Numbered from the stretch's first letter, positions 20,238 to 28,052 are shown. The stretch is DNA of 32,548 nucleotides from Bacteroidaceae bacterium (GCA_017633615.1 JAGBPB010000049.1:1-32548), one strand, 5' to 3'. The notes: a model not told the origin generated them from the sequence alone. Numbers and translations are program-made.

Positions 20238-21629
20238 TTAATACCTTGCTTGCTGTTTCTTTTTCTCTTTGAACTCGTCCGCGGCCCAATATGCCAGGAT
20301 CACGCTGTCCAGTATGGCGATCTCCATATCCGGTTTCAATGACCGGTATCCGAATCCCGTAGACGCAATGGTCCGCTTCTCACAGTTCGCGGCGACTTCT
20401 TCCAGAGATGGCTGTCCGTTGTGGAGTAGTAGTCCTTTTTCGACCGCCTGCTCAAACTTTGCATTCGCTACGATGATCTCTGACACCTTCGGAAGGATTG
20501 GTTTCTTCATCTTCTCTTTCTTCATCTCTTCCGCCAGCAGATCCTGCCCGGCCTTGCCGTCTACGACCACCTTCTCGACATCCGCACGCTTCAGGAAATC
20601 CAATAGGCGCTTATTTCCTTTTCGCATCTCCTGGCAGAACAGCACTTCCACGAATACTTTACCGTTTCCGGCATTCACGGCGACTGCTGCCGCCATACGT
20701 TTCGCATCTATGCCGTATTTTACTCCGACATATAGTTTTCCGGAGATATTCAGGTCTTCTTCCACCTGCAATCTCTGCCATTCCGCTCTGCTGATCGCGG
20801 ATGCCTGGTTGTAAGAAATCCACAGTCCCAGACGCTGTATGTTGAAGTCCACGATATCTCCCGTGAACTCGTTCCTGATATCACGCTCTTTCAGCTGTAA
20901 TCCCAATGATGGATTGGTTTCATACCAGGAATCCACATCCAACGGGTCCATTTCCTGCTGTACTGACCACTCCGCCCAGCCTGCATCTGTATTCTTGCCT
21001 TGTATCGTCTGCTGCCGGTACTGCGTGAATACTGTACCGGTAGAAACTGCGGTCGGCGGCGTTCCGCACATGATCGTCTGCGGATTACTGCTGTCCGTCA
21101 CCATATACTTCAAAGCGCTTTCGTGATCCGTCTGGTACTCCTGCGCCTCGTCAATGATCAGAAGGTCATAACCTTCACCGAGACCACCCTTGGAAGTCCG
21201 TGTTCGGAACTCAATCTTCCCACCACCCTCCACAAAGATATGCTCTTTGCCCATCGCTCTGTACTCTGATGTGATATTCATTCCGGACATCTTCACCAGA
21301 TCGTACAGACGCTCCCAGGCATTGTGCGAAGTGGATGATCTATGTGCTGTATGCATGATCTTCTCCCCATTCGCAAGCCCCCACAATTCTCTCATCGTGA
21401 GCACTTCGCCCTTACCATTACGGCGCGGCACTTCATATCCGTATCGTGTATGCACCCACAGGCCGTCATCATTCTCGGCCATAATGTCATACAGTTGGAC
21501 TTCCTGCCACTCTCTGGCCTTCCGTCCTGTTCTGTTGTAAAGCTCTACCGCCTCCGCGCCTCGTGTCTTTGTGTATGGCAGTACTGCGCAGAGGGTAGGT
21601 GTCTGCCTTCCTATGCGCTCCTCTGTCAT
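20238..21629 (-). CDS. terL: Terminase large subunit
   Basis: This 463-aa DNA-packaging motor has an ATPase part with a Walker A-like loop at about 68-75 (VPRRNGKGE), Walker B at 156-161 (LLIIDEAQE) and a coupling segment (TIMCGTPP). The nuclease half has GIDAKRMAAAVAV, VVVDGKAGQDLL and a late Asp in AILDSVILAYWAAD. GGAGAAATTAT precedes the ATG. Unusually, it lies downstream of the portal and MuF genes and is bracketed by terminators at 21644-21667 and 20216-20236, instead of leading the packaging cluster. No adjacent small subunit is evident. Confidence 0.9.
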   Translation of the reverse strand: MTEERIGRQTPTLCAVLPYTKTRGAEAVELYNRTGRKAREWQEVQLYDIMAENDDGLWVHTRYGYEVPRRNGKGEVLTMRELWGLANGEKIMHTAHRSSTSHNAWERLYDLVKMSGMNITSEYRAMGKEHIFVEGGGKIEFRTRTSKGGLGEGYDLLIIDEAQEYQTDHESALKYMVTDSSNPQTIMCGTPPTAVSTGTVFTQYRQQTIQGKNTDAGWAEWSVQQEMDPLDVDSWYETNPSLGLQLKERDIRNEFTGDIVDFNIQRLGLWISYNQASAISRAEWQRLQVEEDLNISGKLYVGVKYGIDAKRMAAAVAVNAGNGKVFVEVLFCQEMRKGNKRLLDFLKRADVEKVVVDGKAGQDLLAEEMKKEKMKKPILPKVSEIIVANAKFEQAVEKGLLLHNGQPSLEEVAANCEKRTIASTGFGYRSLKPDMEIAILDSVILAYWAADEFKEKKKQQARY

Positions 21630-21643
21630 ATAATTTCTCCATC

Positions 21644-21667
21644 AAAAAAGCACCGGATTTCCGATGC
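21644..21667 (-). terminator. Intrinsic terminator between the YjcQ-like gene and terminase
   Basis: Leftward GCATCGG-AAAT-CCGGTGC followed by TTTTTT, with one T-G pair in a 7-bp stem. It separates the MuF-toxin module from terminase. Confidence 0.85.
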
Positions 21668-21674
21668 TTTACTC

Positions 21675-22022
21675 TCACTGAAACAAACTAAATATTGGAA
21701 TTGCTTCCTGAAGCGTTTCTGCAACTTTTCTCATCACAGAGTTCTCTCGCAAGTAATCAATCCCCTCAACCGTGATCCTCATCTTGGAATAATCAATCTT
21801 TATCACATCACCGCCCCAGGCTTTCATGATGTTCACTTTTTCGACCATTCCGTGTTCCACCATCTTCTCGATGACATACATCAGATATTCTTCATCGATG
21901 GGGAAATCCTTTGATAATGGCACTATGTATTCATCATTTTCCCGTTTGTCTTTTCCCTTCAATTTCTTGTAAAGAAACACTAGGATCTTGCAAACGATCA
22001 CATAATACTCATCTTTTGCCAT
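21675..22022 (-). CDS. YjcQ-family protein
   Basis: This 115-aa protein matches the YjcQ family by its start (MAKDEYYVIVCKILVFLYKK) and winged-helix plan: FPIDEEYLMYVIEKMVEHGM, then IKIDYSKMRITVEGIDYLRE. YjcQ proteins are frequent in Firmicute prophages; their function is not established. It starts inside the preceding gene (14-bp overlap), follows the MuF-toxin and precedes a terminator. It could act as a regulator or take part in immunity to the MuF C-terminal domain. The second idea rests only on position. Confidence 0.75.
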   Translation of the reverse strand: MAKDEYYVIVCKILVFLYKKLKGKDKRENDEYIVPLSKDFPIDEEYLMYVIEKMVEHGMVEKVNIMKAWGGDVIKIDYSKMRITVEGIDYLRENSVMRKVAETLQEAIPIFSLFQ

Positions 22023-22206
22023 TTTCTTCCTCTCGTTGTTTCCACAATGGTTTATATCTTTCTTCTTTGAGGTCTTCTGGAGTCATTGTCTTATAGTACT
22101 CTTTTTCTTCAAAATACTCTGCTTTGGTCATCCCTCTACGAACAAATGGATATTCCAACATAATATGCGGCCAATTATCAATTGTTTCGTTTAGATCTTC
22201 CGTCAT
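22009..22206 (-). CDS. Small acidic protein after the MuF-toxin, candidate immunity protein
   Basis: This 65-aa protein is acidic and aromatic (MTEDLNETIDNWPHIMLEYP, then TKAEYFEEKEYYKTMTPEDL). The ATG at 22206 follows GGAGGAATTACAATAT inside the end of the MuF gene, so the two overlap by 29 bases and are probably coupled. Polymorphic toxins are usually followed directly by a small immunity gene, which makes this the first candidate. No family is recognised. Confidence 0.65.
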   Translation of the reverse strand: MTEDLNETIDNWPHIMLEYPFVRRGMTKAEYFEEKEYYKTMTPEDLKEERYKPLWKQREEENGKR

Positions 22207-23599
22207 ATATTGTAATTCCTCCATCTGCGTATCTCTCAACCGCTGCAATAACTTGCTTCTTTTCCTGCTCTATATAGTTTGATTCTTCTTTCCCAATGTC
22301 TTCAAACTCCATACTTAACAGTTCTCTTGACTGTAAACCATTGGAGATTACTGAATATGTTATGCCGTTATTTGTCACAGCAATAACTGAATCGAGGTTT
22401 TCCCACATTTCCAACTCTTGGATATCCGCCAGACTAAAACCGTTCTCTGTATTATGGTTATGAACCATAGCGAAATGCCCATCCAAATGTTGTTTAAGAT
22501 ATCGATAATAACTATTTACACTATCATACTCTTTGCTAGAATCAAAATCAACTTCTTCTCCAGTTTTTATATCAATAATTGAGGCGTACTCATATTTATC
22601 CCTACTACCAAACATGGCTACTTTTCTGGCAGCTTCCGATAGGCTTTTATTTACTTCATCGGAATATTTTGCTATTTCAACTCTATAATCTGCATTCTCA
22701 TCATAGGATACATACTTCCCGCTTCCAATATCGGCCGCCCCTCTTCCTAATGGTCCCCAGTTAGCCGGATTTCTTTCACTTCTTGCATACTTATCAGTCT
22801 CTATCCGTTCCTGTCTTGCTTGCTCACCTTGTTTCTGTCTTTCCTCATCCGTCTCCCGGCTATATTGTATCCGCTTCGCTCTGTCTTCGTCAGTTCTCCA
22901 CGCTTTTGTATGAGCATTCTGTCGTTTCCCGTTGCCAGGATCGAACTCGACAATGCATCTGCAATCACGGTGGCGCAGCCATACATCACCTCCGGCTTTT
23001 ACACTCGCATAATCGTATGTACCGGCAAGGCCTGCGCACCACTTACAGCATCCACCCTCTGCAGTGCGGTGGATCTTCGGAGAGAGTCCTGATTGGTACT
23101 GAAAGTCAGCGTTTTTGCGTACCGTGTCAGTGCCTACGCTCTGAGAGAAGTTCACGACATCAGCCTCTATCTCTTTTCTTCGCTCTTCGTACTGATCAGC
23201 AGTGGCCGCAAGGTTCACCAAACCATTCACACGGTCCTCGTTCAGATCCGGACGCTGTGCGCGGATGTGGATACCTGCTCTGTCGTTCATTCCGGCAATA
23301 ATCCGCTCCGACATATCCGCTACATTGTCGTAATTTTCTCTAAGTACCGACGGAAGCACCCGATCAGCGATGTTAAAGTACATCTTCCCATTCGGTAAAA
23401 CGTCACCCGAAACATTTCTGTGCAGTGCCTCCGCCAGCAACTCTCCTTCTCTTACCGCATAAGCATCAAGATCTTTGCCATCTGCTGATCCTGCTGCCGT
23501 GCGCTCACTGATCCGCGCCAGTTCCTCGTCTTTTTCCCGAAGTTTTCGGTAATCACTCTGTACTTTTTCCAGTAATTCCGGCGCGATATCGTCTGCCAT
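22178..23599 (-). CDS. MuF minor head protein with C-terminal JAMM-like effector domain
   Basis: This 473-aa protein has a helical N-terminal region and the phage MuF head domain (about 130-220), with its metal-binding pattern C184-C185-x2-C188 and H210-x2-C213-x-C215. A charged linker (about 235-285, many Arg/Glu) leads to a distinct C-terminal domain (300-473) containing MVHNHNTENGFSLADI. This gives H380-x-H382-x6-S389-x2-D392, the JAMM/JAB metal-site pattern, with a candidate Glu at 348-349. Fusions of MuF to toxin domains are known in temperate phages as polymorphic toxins. The head part sits in the virion near the portal. The effector may be a metallopeptidase or a related fold; its target is unknown. 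Confidence 0.85.
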   Translation of the reverse strand: MADDIAPELLEKVQSDYRKLREKDEELARISERTAAGSADGKDLDAYAVREGELLAEALHRNVSGDVLPNGKMYFNIADRVLPSVLRENYDNVADMSERIIAGMNDRAGIHIRAQRPDLNEDRVNGLVNLAATADQYEERRKEIEADVVNFSQSVGTDTVRKNADFQYQSGLSPKIHRTAEGGCCKWCAGLAGTYDYASVKAGGDVWLRHRDCRCIVEFDPGNGKRQNAHTKAWRTDEDRAKRIQYSRETDEERQKQGEQARQERIETDKYARSERNPANWGPLGRGAADIGSGKYVSYDENADYRVEIAKYSDEVNKSLSEAARKVAMFGSRDKYEYASIIDIKTGEEVDFDSSKEYDSVNSYYRYLKQHLDGHFAMVHNHNTENGFSLADIQELEMWENLDSVIAVTNNGITYSVISNGLQSRELLSMEFEDIGKEESNYIEQEKKQVIAAVERYADGGITIYDGRSKRNN

Positions 23600-23601
23600 C
23601 G

Positions 23602-24858
23602 TTATTCTCCATTACTTACCGGGAAAGGAACCTTGCTCGGCTCGATTCCCAACATTTCCCGCATATTATCCATACCAAAATATCCCGGAGCCGCCTGTGT
23701 GAGTTTCTGTACTCCATCCCCGAAGGTTGAGAATGCCGAGAAGTCCGGTTCAAATACCGGTGCCCATACCGGCTGCGTCATATAGAACTGCCTGCGCTGG
23801 TATGCATATTCATCACGCAGACACGCTGCCACATATCCTACATTCAAAAAGCCGCTTCCGAAGGTTCTCTGTGCTTTCCGCGCTGCCAGCCGAAGGTTCT
23901 CATGTGCTGCGGCAATCGCATCGGAGCTGGATGGATTGTCTGTCGCAAAGCCAAGATCATCCAGCGTCAATCCGGTTTCTCCCGCAAACACCGATGCGTA
24001 CATACGGAGCTGTGCGATAGACGGCTCCATACTCTGCTGCTGGAATACTCCCGCCACAGGATGATCGCCATCTTCGTCTTTGGTGATCTCCAACAGCTCG
24101 GATATGGTCGTTTTCCACTTATCCAGCGGCTCTGCGTCGTCACTCGTTCCCAAGACATACCGCTGCGGGAAGGAATAGAACTCCGAAGCCACTTCCGTTC
24201 TTGTGATCGTGTTCCTTGCTTTATCCATTACATTCATACACGCCCTGGAAATACGGCTGTGTCCGAACGGCCGCTTCGCATCCGGCTTGTATATGACCGG
24301 AACCAGCAGCGGAGCCGGTGCTTTGTTCTTGATCGAGTACGGATCACCCTGCGCCGGATAGTAATCCGTACGCCCCTGCACAAAATACGCTTCAAGCACA
24401 ACATTGTTGTCGCTGTCACGCTGCAACACTGCATATCCTTCCGTCAGAAGGCCAGTGATCGGGTCGATCTCTCCGGTTGCGTTGGCTCCATCAATCACCT
24501 GAAGGCGCGGATAGCCGTCTTCGTCCTGCGATATATAGACAAAACAGCAGGAGGAGATCAGTGCGGACAGTACTGCACTATCAAAAAAGACATCCGGATT
24601 GTTCATCTGGAAGATCTCGTTGATCTCAAAGTTATCTTCCTTGAACTCGCGGAATGTCAATCGATCAGCCAGTGCGTCTACTGCCTTGCTGCACCATCCA
24701 AGTACTGACAGATAGTCTGCTTTCATCTGTGCCGGGATGATCGGCGAAGGGTCCAGCCTTGCGTTTTTCATCTCGTAGTACTTGTATCTGGTCAGCACTC
24801 TGCTGCTTCGTGCGCTCAATTTTGATCTCAGGTATCCAATCCCTTTGTACTCTGCCAT
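23602..24858 (-). CDS. Portal protein (SPP1 gp6-like)
   Basis: This 418-aa protein resembles SPP1-type portals: a start with TRYKYYEMKNARLDPSPIIP, a clip/stem region (VPVIYKPDAKRPFGHSRISR), helices with NTITRTEVASEFYSFPQRYV and a crown part with SSSDAIAAAHENLRLAARKA. It forms the 12-fold ring for DNA entry. AGGAAATT precedes the ATG. It is followed two bases later by MuF, the normal partner, but not preceded by terminase. The longer overlapping frame to 25018 in another phase is not a gene. Confidence 0.9.
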   Translation of the reverse strand: MAEYKGIGYLRSKLSARSSRVLTRYKYYEMKNARLDPSPIIPAQMKADYLSVLGWCSKAVDALADRLTFREFKEDNFEINEIFQMNNPDVFFDSAVLSALISSCCFVYISQDEDGYPRLQVIDGANATGEIDPITGLLTEGYAVLQRDSDNNVVLEAYFVQGRTDYYPAQGDPYSIKNKAPAPLLVPVIYKPDAKRPFGHSRISRACMNVMDKARNTITRTEVASEFYSFPQRYVLGTSDDAEPLDKWKTTISELLEITKDEDGDHPVAGVFQQQSMEPSIAQLRMYASVFAGETGLTLDDLGFATDNPSSSDAIAAAHENLRLAARKAQRTFGSGFLNVGYVAACLRDEYAYQRRQFYMTQPVWAPVFEPDFSAFSTFGDGVQKLTQAAPGYFGMDNMREMLGIEPSKVPFPVSNGE

Positions 24859-25080
24859 AATTTCCTATCCTGCTGCCGGTGGTCTCTCTCCTCCAGCGTG
24901 TGTTTTTTTTCGTAGTGCGGCGGGGGAAGTTCGCCGACCCCCCCCAGGGGGTACCCCACCCCCCGTCCGGTGCCTCGCCGATCCGAAAACGGCAGGCCAA
25001 TGCCGTTGGTTTCATCACGGCATTTCTTGCAATCGGCTCGCTCCCCCTTTAATATTTATATATAAAACAAAAATATTTCT
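24859..25080. other. Non-coding G/C-tract region before the portal gene, possible cos site
   Basis: These 222 bp have no gene with a ribosome binding site. At 24920-24985 there are unusual C- and G-runs (eight C at 24938-24945, then AGGGGGTACCCC with a 10-bp palindrome) bracketed by TCGCCGA at 24931 and 24975. Further on, ACGGCA/TGCCGT inverted copies lie at 24989-25020. In cos-type Firmicute phages the cohesive end usually lies beside an HNH gene near the packaging genes, which fits here. This is an inference from place and composition. Confidence 0.4.
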
Positions 25081-25428
25081 TCACGATCTATACGATTCCC
25101 AATCAAGTGACCAGGGGATATCAAAATTTCCCACTTCTTTTTTCTGATCTTCTTTCTTGATCACCAACTTATCAGACTTTTGTCTGTTGCAAATCCAATG
25201 AGCAAGCTGCAGATTCTGTATGTCGCTCGGGTGTCCGCCCTTGGCGATTGGAATGATATGATCAATACAAGGCGACAGAGGATGAGGATACTTCACGGAG
25301 AAGTCCACCGGCAGTCCGCATATTCCGCAGATAGACTGGGTGGAATATATACGCTGCTTATTTCTGTCGTATGTGGTTCTGTGTGTCCCGCTTTGATCGG
25401 GTCGTTTCTTTGCCCTGGTATCTTTCAT
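25081..25428 (-). CDS. HNH endonuclease
   Basis: The 115-aa form has a zinc pair C34-x2-C37 (ICGICG), the HNH core DHIIPIAKGG (D56, H57), N72 in IQNLQ, then H77 and C80-N81 (HWICN). Phage HNH proteins of this type assist terminase at the cos site. I use ATG 25428 because the frame upstream holds an intrinsic terminator (25438-25466). No strong ribosome binding site precedes this ATG, so the start is uncertain and ATG 25524 is an alternative. Confidence 0.85.
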   Translation of the reverse strand: MKDTRAKKRPDQSGTHRTTYDRNKQRIYSTQSICGICGLPVDFSVKYPHPLSPCIDHIIPIAKGGHPSDIQNLQLAHWICNRQKSDKLVIKKEDQKKEVGNFDIPWSLDWESYRS

Positions 25429-25437
25429 AGCCGTATC

Positions 25438-25466
25438 AAAAAAGGGCCACGGTATTACCGCAGCCC
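25438..25466 (-). terminator. Intrinsic terminator just before the HNH gene
   Basis: Leftward GGGCTGCGGT-AAT-ACCGTGGCCC followed by TTTTTT; a 10-bp stem with two G-T pairs. It probably marks the end of early transcription, to be overcome by readthrough or antitermination for late genes. The rest of the gap 25467-25624 shows no gene. Confidence 0.85.
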
Positions 25467-25624
25467 CCGAAAGGGGTTTGAAGAAAGTAAGCCCGATCAC
25501 CAACCCAAAAGAGGGGGCGGTCATTTTCAGACCATCCCCTCTTTTGATGAGGTGTTTACAATGGATAGCTTTCTTTCTCACATCTTCCGACACTATCAGA
25601 ATATCATAAAAATACGCCCCCTGA

Positions 25625-26044
25625 TTACGGTTCTTTTGTATTTATTCTCTGACTTAGCAGGTAGTAGAACTTCCGTCGGCGATCATAGTACATATCCTTC
25701 CCGCAGGGTATTCCCTTCAATGCTTTCAGATTGTCGTATGTTATCCCCTCGTTAGTCACGCCTGCAAGTATGTACTCATACAGATCTGGCTCTGCCTCTC
25801 TTGCACACCGTTCTACCAGGTCCACATTCCTCACCAGTCTCTCCCTGCGTGCAACCAGATCAAATGTCGGATCCGGATTGATGTTCCCCTTTGGCATATC
25901 CGAGTAGGTGATCGCCTTGGATGTGTCCGTCAGTCCTTCCAGCTCCTCTACCCATTTCCTGTATTGGTACGCAAAGTGCAGTGCCATGTAGAACTCGTGT
26001 GTATCAATCTTCCACCTACCGGTCTTCTTGCTTCGTCTTGCCAT
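25625..26044 (-). CDS. Late-regulator-like protein (RinA/ArpU-type helix-turn-helix)
   Basis: This 139-aa protein has an N-terminal part with KTGRWKIDTHEFYMALHFAY and a C-terminal region LYEYILAGVTNEGITYDNLK then GIPCGKDMYYDRRRKFYYLL. That segment is typical of a sigma-region-4-like helix-turn-helix found in Firmicute phages just before the packaging genes (RinA/ArpU type). Such proteins switch on late transcription. GGGAGGGGCGAG precedes the ATG at 26044. A small-terminase role is an alternative, since none is otherwise seen. Confidence 0.7.
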   Translation of the reverse strand: MARRSKKTGRWKIDTHEFYMALHFAYQYRKWVEELEGLTDTSKAITYSDMPKGNINPDPTFDLVARRERLVRNVDLVERCAREAEPDLYEYILAGVTNEGITYDNLKALKGIPCGKDMYYDRRRKFYYLLSQRINTKEP

Positions 26045-26183
26045 CTCGCCCCTCCCACTTCTCACATACCATTGTCAGCTCTTCCCCCGTGATCTTACAT
26101 ACTCTGCCTACATAGTGCCCGCAATTATCGCAGCCATGGTATACTCTGCCTGCCGATGCGGCCTTTTCTTCTCCGTCTCGCAT
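26016..26183 (-). CDS. Small four-cysteine zinc protein
   Basis: This 55-aa protein with HGCDNCGHYVGRVCKITGEE and a later MVCEKWEG gives the C-x2-C, C, C pattern of small clostridial phage zinc-knuckle proteins. ATG 26183 follows GGGAGGACGAA. The gene begins inside the 3' end of the Rep gene (76-bp overlap) and runs 29 bp into the next one. The function is unknown. Confidence 0.75.
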   Translation of the reverse strand: MRDGEEKAASAGRVYHGCDNCGHYVGRVCKITGEELTMVCEKWEGRDGKTKQEDR

Positions 26184-27034
26184 TTCGTCCTCCCTATCGG
26201 TATCTCCATGTAACACAAATAAGACAATCCCGTGTATGGATTGATCCCACAGTTCCAACTATCCTTGTCAACCGCATAGCCTTCCGTTCGGTAACGGTTC
26301 GGCTTCGTGTTCAGTCCTTCCGCACCCAGATCCAGCAGGCGACGCAGTGTCCAGTGATTGTATGTCTTTATCTCCGGTACCGGCCTTTGCAGATTTCGGC
26401 TGCTCCCATACTTGCTCGTAACCTTGATTTCGTCCTTGGAAAGCTCAGTACCATCCTCCAGCTCCAATGGTTGCTCTTTTACCAAATACTCCGCCAGATC
26501 TACTCCATTGCCCACGCGTCTCACATGATCCAGATGCGCAAGGCCATCCGCAGGACACAGACCATCCTCCAGCATATCCTCGATCGGAGTCATCCCTCTT
26601 GCTCTTGTCCAGGCATCTGAGATCAGCAGATCCCCCCTCGGATCAGAGAGACGGTTCATCACCACATGGACATGGATTCCACCGCGCTTCCCAATCTCTA
26701 CCCGGTACATATACTTCAGCTCTACATTCATCCTGCCATAGTGCTTTCTCATCCTTCGGATGAAATCCCGGAAATCATCCATCACCTCCCCGATCGGTTT
26801 CCTTGTCCCCTTCGGGTATTTCAGAGTCAGCCACCAGTCCCCCGGCTTAAAGTTGAGTTGTATAGTTCTTCTGACACGGTTCTCTTTATTCTTCTGATTC
26901 TGTCTCTTGATCTGATCTCTGGTCGGCTTCTCGTGATCTGCCCTCTTCTCATGTTTTCCACCGCATACACCCATGTACTGAAAGACATGTTCGATTCCCC
27001 ATGACGATTTGTATATCCACTCTCTGTAAGCCAT
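26108..27034 (-). CDS. HUH endonuclease, rolling-circle Rep-like replication initiator
   Basis: This 308-aa protein has the Rep plan: motif 1-like strand WWLTLKYPKG (67-76), HUH motif at 119-127 (GIHVHVVMN, H121 and H123) and a likely catalytic Y183 in VDLAEYLVKE. HUH enzymes nick one strand and attach through Tyr to start rolling-circle replication. No helicase, primase or polymerase gene is present in the genome, so this is probably the replication initiator, recruiting host machinery. AGGAACAGGGTAG precedes the ATG. The N-terminal 50 residues are basic. Confidence 0.83.
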   Translation of the reverse strand: MAYREWIYKSSWGIEHVFQYMGVCGGKHEKRADHEKPTRDQIKRQNQKNKENRVRRTIQLNFKPGDWWLTLKYPKGTRKPIGEVMDDFRDFIRRMRKHYGRMNVELKYMYRVEIGKRGGIHVHVVMNRLSDPRGDLLISDAWTRARGMTPIEDMLEDGLCPADGLAHLDHVRRVGNGVDLAEYLVKEQPLELEDGTELSKDEIKVTSKYGSSRNLQRPVPEIKTYNHWTLRRLLDLGAEGLNTKPNRYRTEGYAVDKDSWNCGINPYTGLSYLCYMEIPIGRTKCETEKKRPHRQAEYTMAAIIAGTM

Positions 27035-27111
27035 CTACCCTGTTCCTAACTTTAATATCCTTATATAGCACTTTCAATCGGCTTTATGCCGGCGTATTCA
27101 ATTAAACCGCT

Positions 27112-27492
27112 TTATATAGAAGAAACATCCCGCTTTCTTCTCGCATAGTCCCTCGCTCGTTCCAGACACTTCGGGCAGCTCTTACGCCCCGGAGTCGGTA
27201 CACCTTTGCAGCACTGGATGCAGAGACCATTAGCTCTGGCCTCTGCCCTGCGTCTCATCTGACTCTTTCTCACGATAGCATTCCGGTATTGCCGGTATTC
27301 TTCTTCGTGTTCTTCCTTGAATTTTTGCCGTTCTGCCCTGCGCTGCTCTTTCCGGATCTCCCTGCGCTCAGATTCTCGCTCCTTGATCTGTTCCTTATGC
27401 TCTTCTCTGTACCGCTTTGCGATTTCCCTCTTTCTCTGCGCCCAAAGAGCATCCCAGTCTACTTCCGGCTGTCTTGATCCTTCGCAATGCAT
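27112..27492 (-). CDS. Coiled-coil protein with C-terminal zinc finger
   Basis: This 126-aa protein has a long Arg/Glu/Lys helix (about 15-75: KRYREEHKEQIKERESERRE) followed by CIQCCKGVPTPGRKSCPKCL, a C-x2-C...C-x2-C zinc site, and a basic end. The ATG at 27492 follows AAAGGAG, which lies within the longer frame from 27510. A nucleic-acid-binding role is likely. Similar proteins accompany Rep-like genes in clostridial phages. The gap 27035-27111 has no gene. Confidence 0.75.
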   Translation of the reverse strand: MHCEGSRQPEVDWDALWAQRKREIAKRYREEHKEQIKERESERREIRKEQRRAERQKFKEEHEEEYRQYRNAIVRKSQMRRRAEARANGLCIQCCKGVPTPGRKSCPKCLERARDYARRKRDVSSI

Positions 27493-27520
27493 AACACTCT
27501 CCTTTGACATTCACTAAATG

Positions 27521-27940
27521 TCATCTCTTCCTATATAGGAAGTTTTGCACCTGCACCTTTGTCATCTCCAGTTCCTCCGCAATCTCTCGGATCTTGTACC
27601 CTCGCTCCTTCAGTTCCCGGATTGCCTCTCCCTTTTCCTTACTGATCGATGATGGCCTGCCACTCCGCTTTGCTGTTTTAGGCAGTTCTTTGCTGATCTT
27701 TGCTGTTTTATGCGGCTTTTTTGTACTTTCTGTCTTCGCCACCAGCTTTCCCATCTCCGGATTCTGTATATAATTCATAATCAGATCCATACAATGCTCA
27801 CAATAAAGCTTGCCATAAAGCTGATTCTCCCCAAGCATCCCCTCAATGCCACGCTTGAACCCCCAGGATATCTTTCCGATATCCCCCTGCGGGTCCATAT
27901 CATTCTTGCATCTGTCACACCTTACGACCACCATACGCAT
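27521..27940 (-). CDS. Zinc-ribbon plus helix-turn-helix DNA-binding protein
   Basis: This 139-aa protein has an N-terminal zinc site (VRCDRCKND and LYCEHCMDL), a basic linker with repeats of KTAK, and a resolvase-like helix-turn-helix at the C-terminus (EAIRELKERGYKIREIAEEL, then MTKVQVQNFL). ATG 27940 follows GGGAGAAAGG. It starts inside the 45-aa membrane gene (26-bp overlap). It is probably a regulator of early or replication genes; the target is unknown. Confidence 0.75.
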   Translation of the reverse strand: MRMVVVRCDRCKNDMDPQGDIGKISWGFKRGIEGMLGENQLYGKLYCEHCMDLIMNYIQNPEMGKLVAKTESTKKPHKTAKISKELPKTAKRSGRPSSISKEKGEAIRELKERGYKIREIAEELEMTKVQVQNFLYRKR

Positions 27941-28052
27941 CCTTTCTCCCTTCCTGGTATCCTGCCCGGTATCCGGCATCATAAATCGTTTCCACAACCG
28001 CTGCGACTATCGAGACCACTACCAATACCGCCAAAATTATCACTATCGTCAT
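27915..28052 (-). CDS. Nested 45-aa membrane protein
   Basis: This frame starts with ATG 28052 after AGAGGGAAGAGA and ends at TGA 27915-27917. It encodes a single transmembrane helix (IVIILAVLVVVSIVAAVV) and a polar tail with YDAGYRAGYQEGRKDAYGGR, a repeat style often seen in small phage membrane proteins. It overlaps the zinc-ribbon gene upstream by 74 bp and the zinc/HTH gene downstream by 26 bp. A good ribosome binding site and a clean membrane helix support it. The function is unknown. Confidence 0.7.
   Translation of the reverse strand: MTIVIILAVLVVVSIVAAVVETIYDAGYRAGYQEGRKDAYGGRKV

Noticed and set aside
24665..25018. Leftward 117-aa frame overlapping the portal start
   Set aside because: It overlaps the portal gene by about 190 bp in another frame, has Trp/Gly/Arg-rich composition from G-runs and no ribosome binding site.
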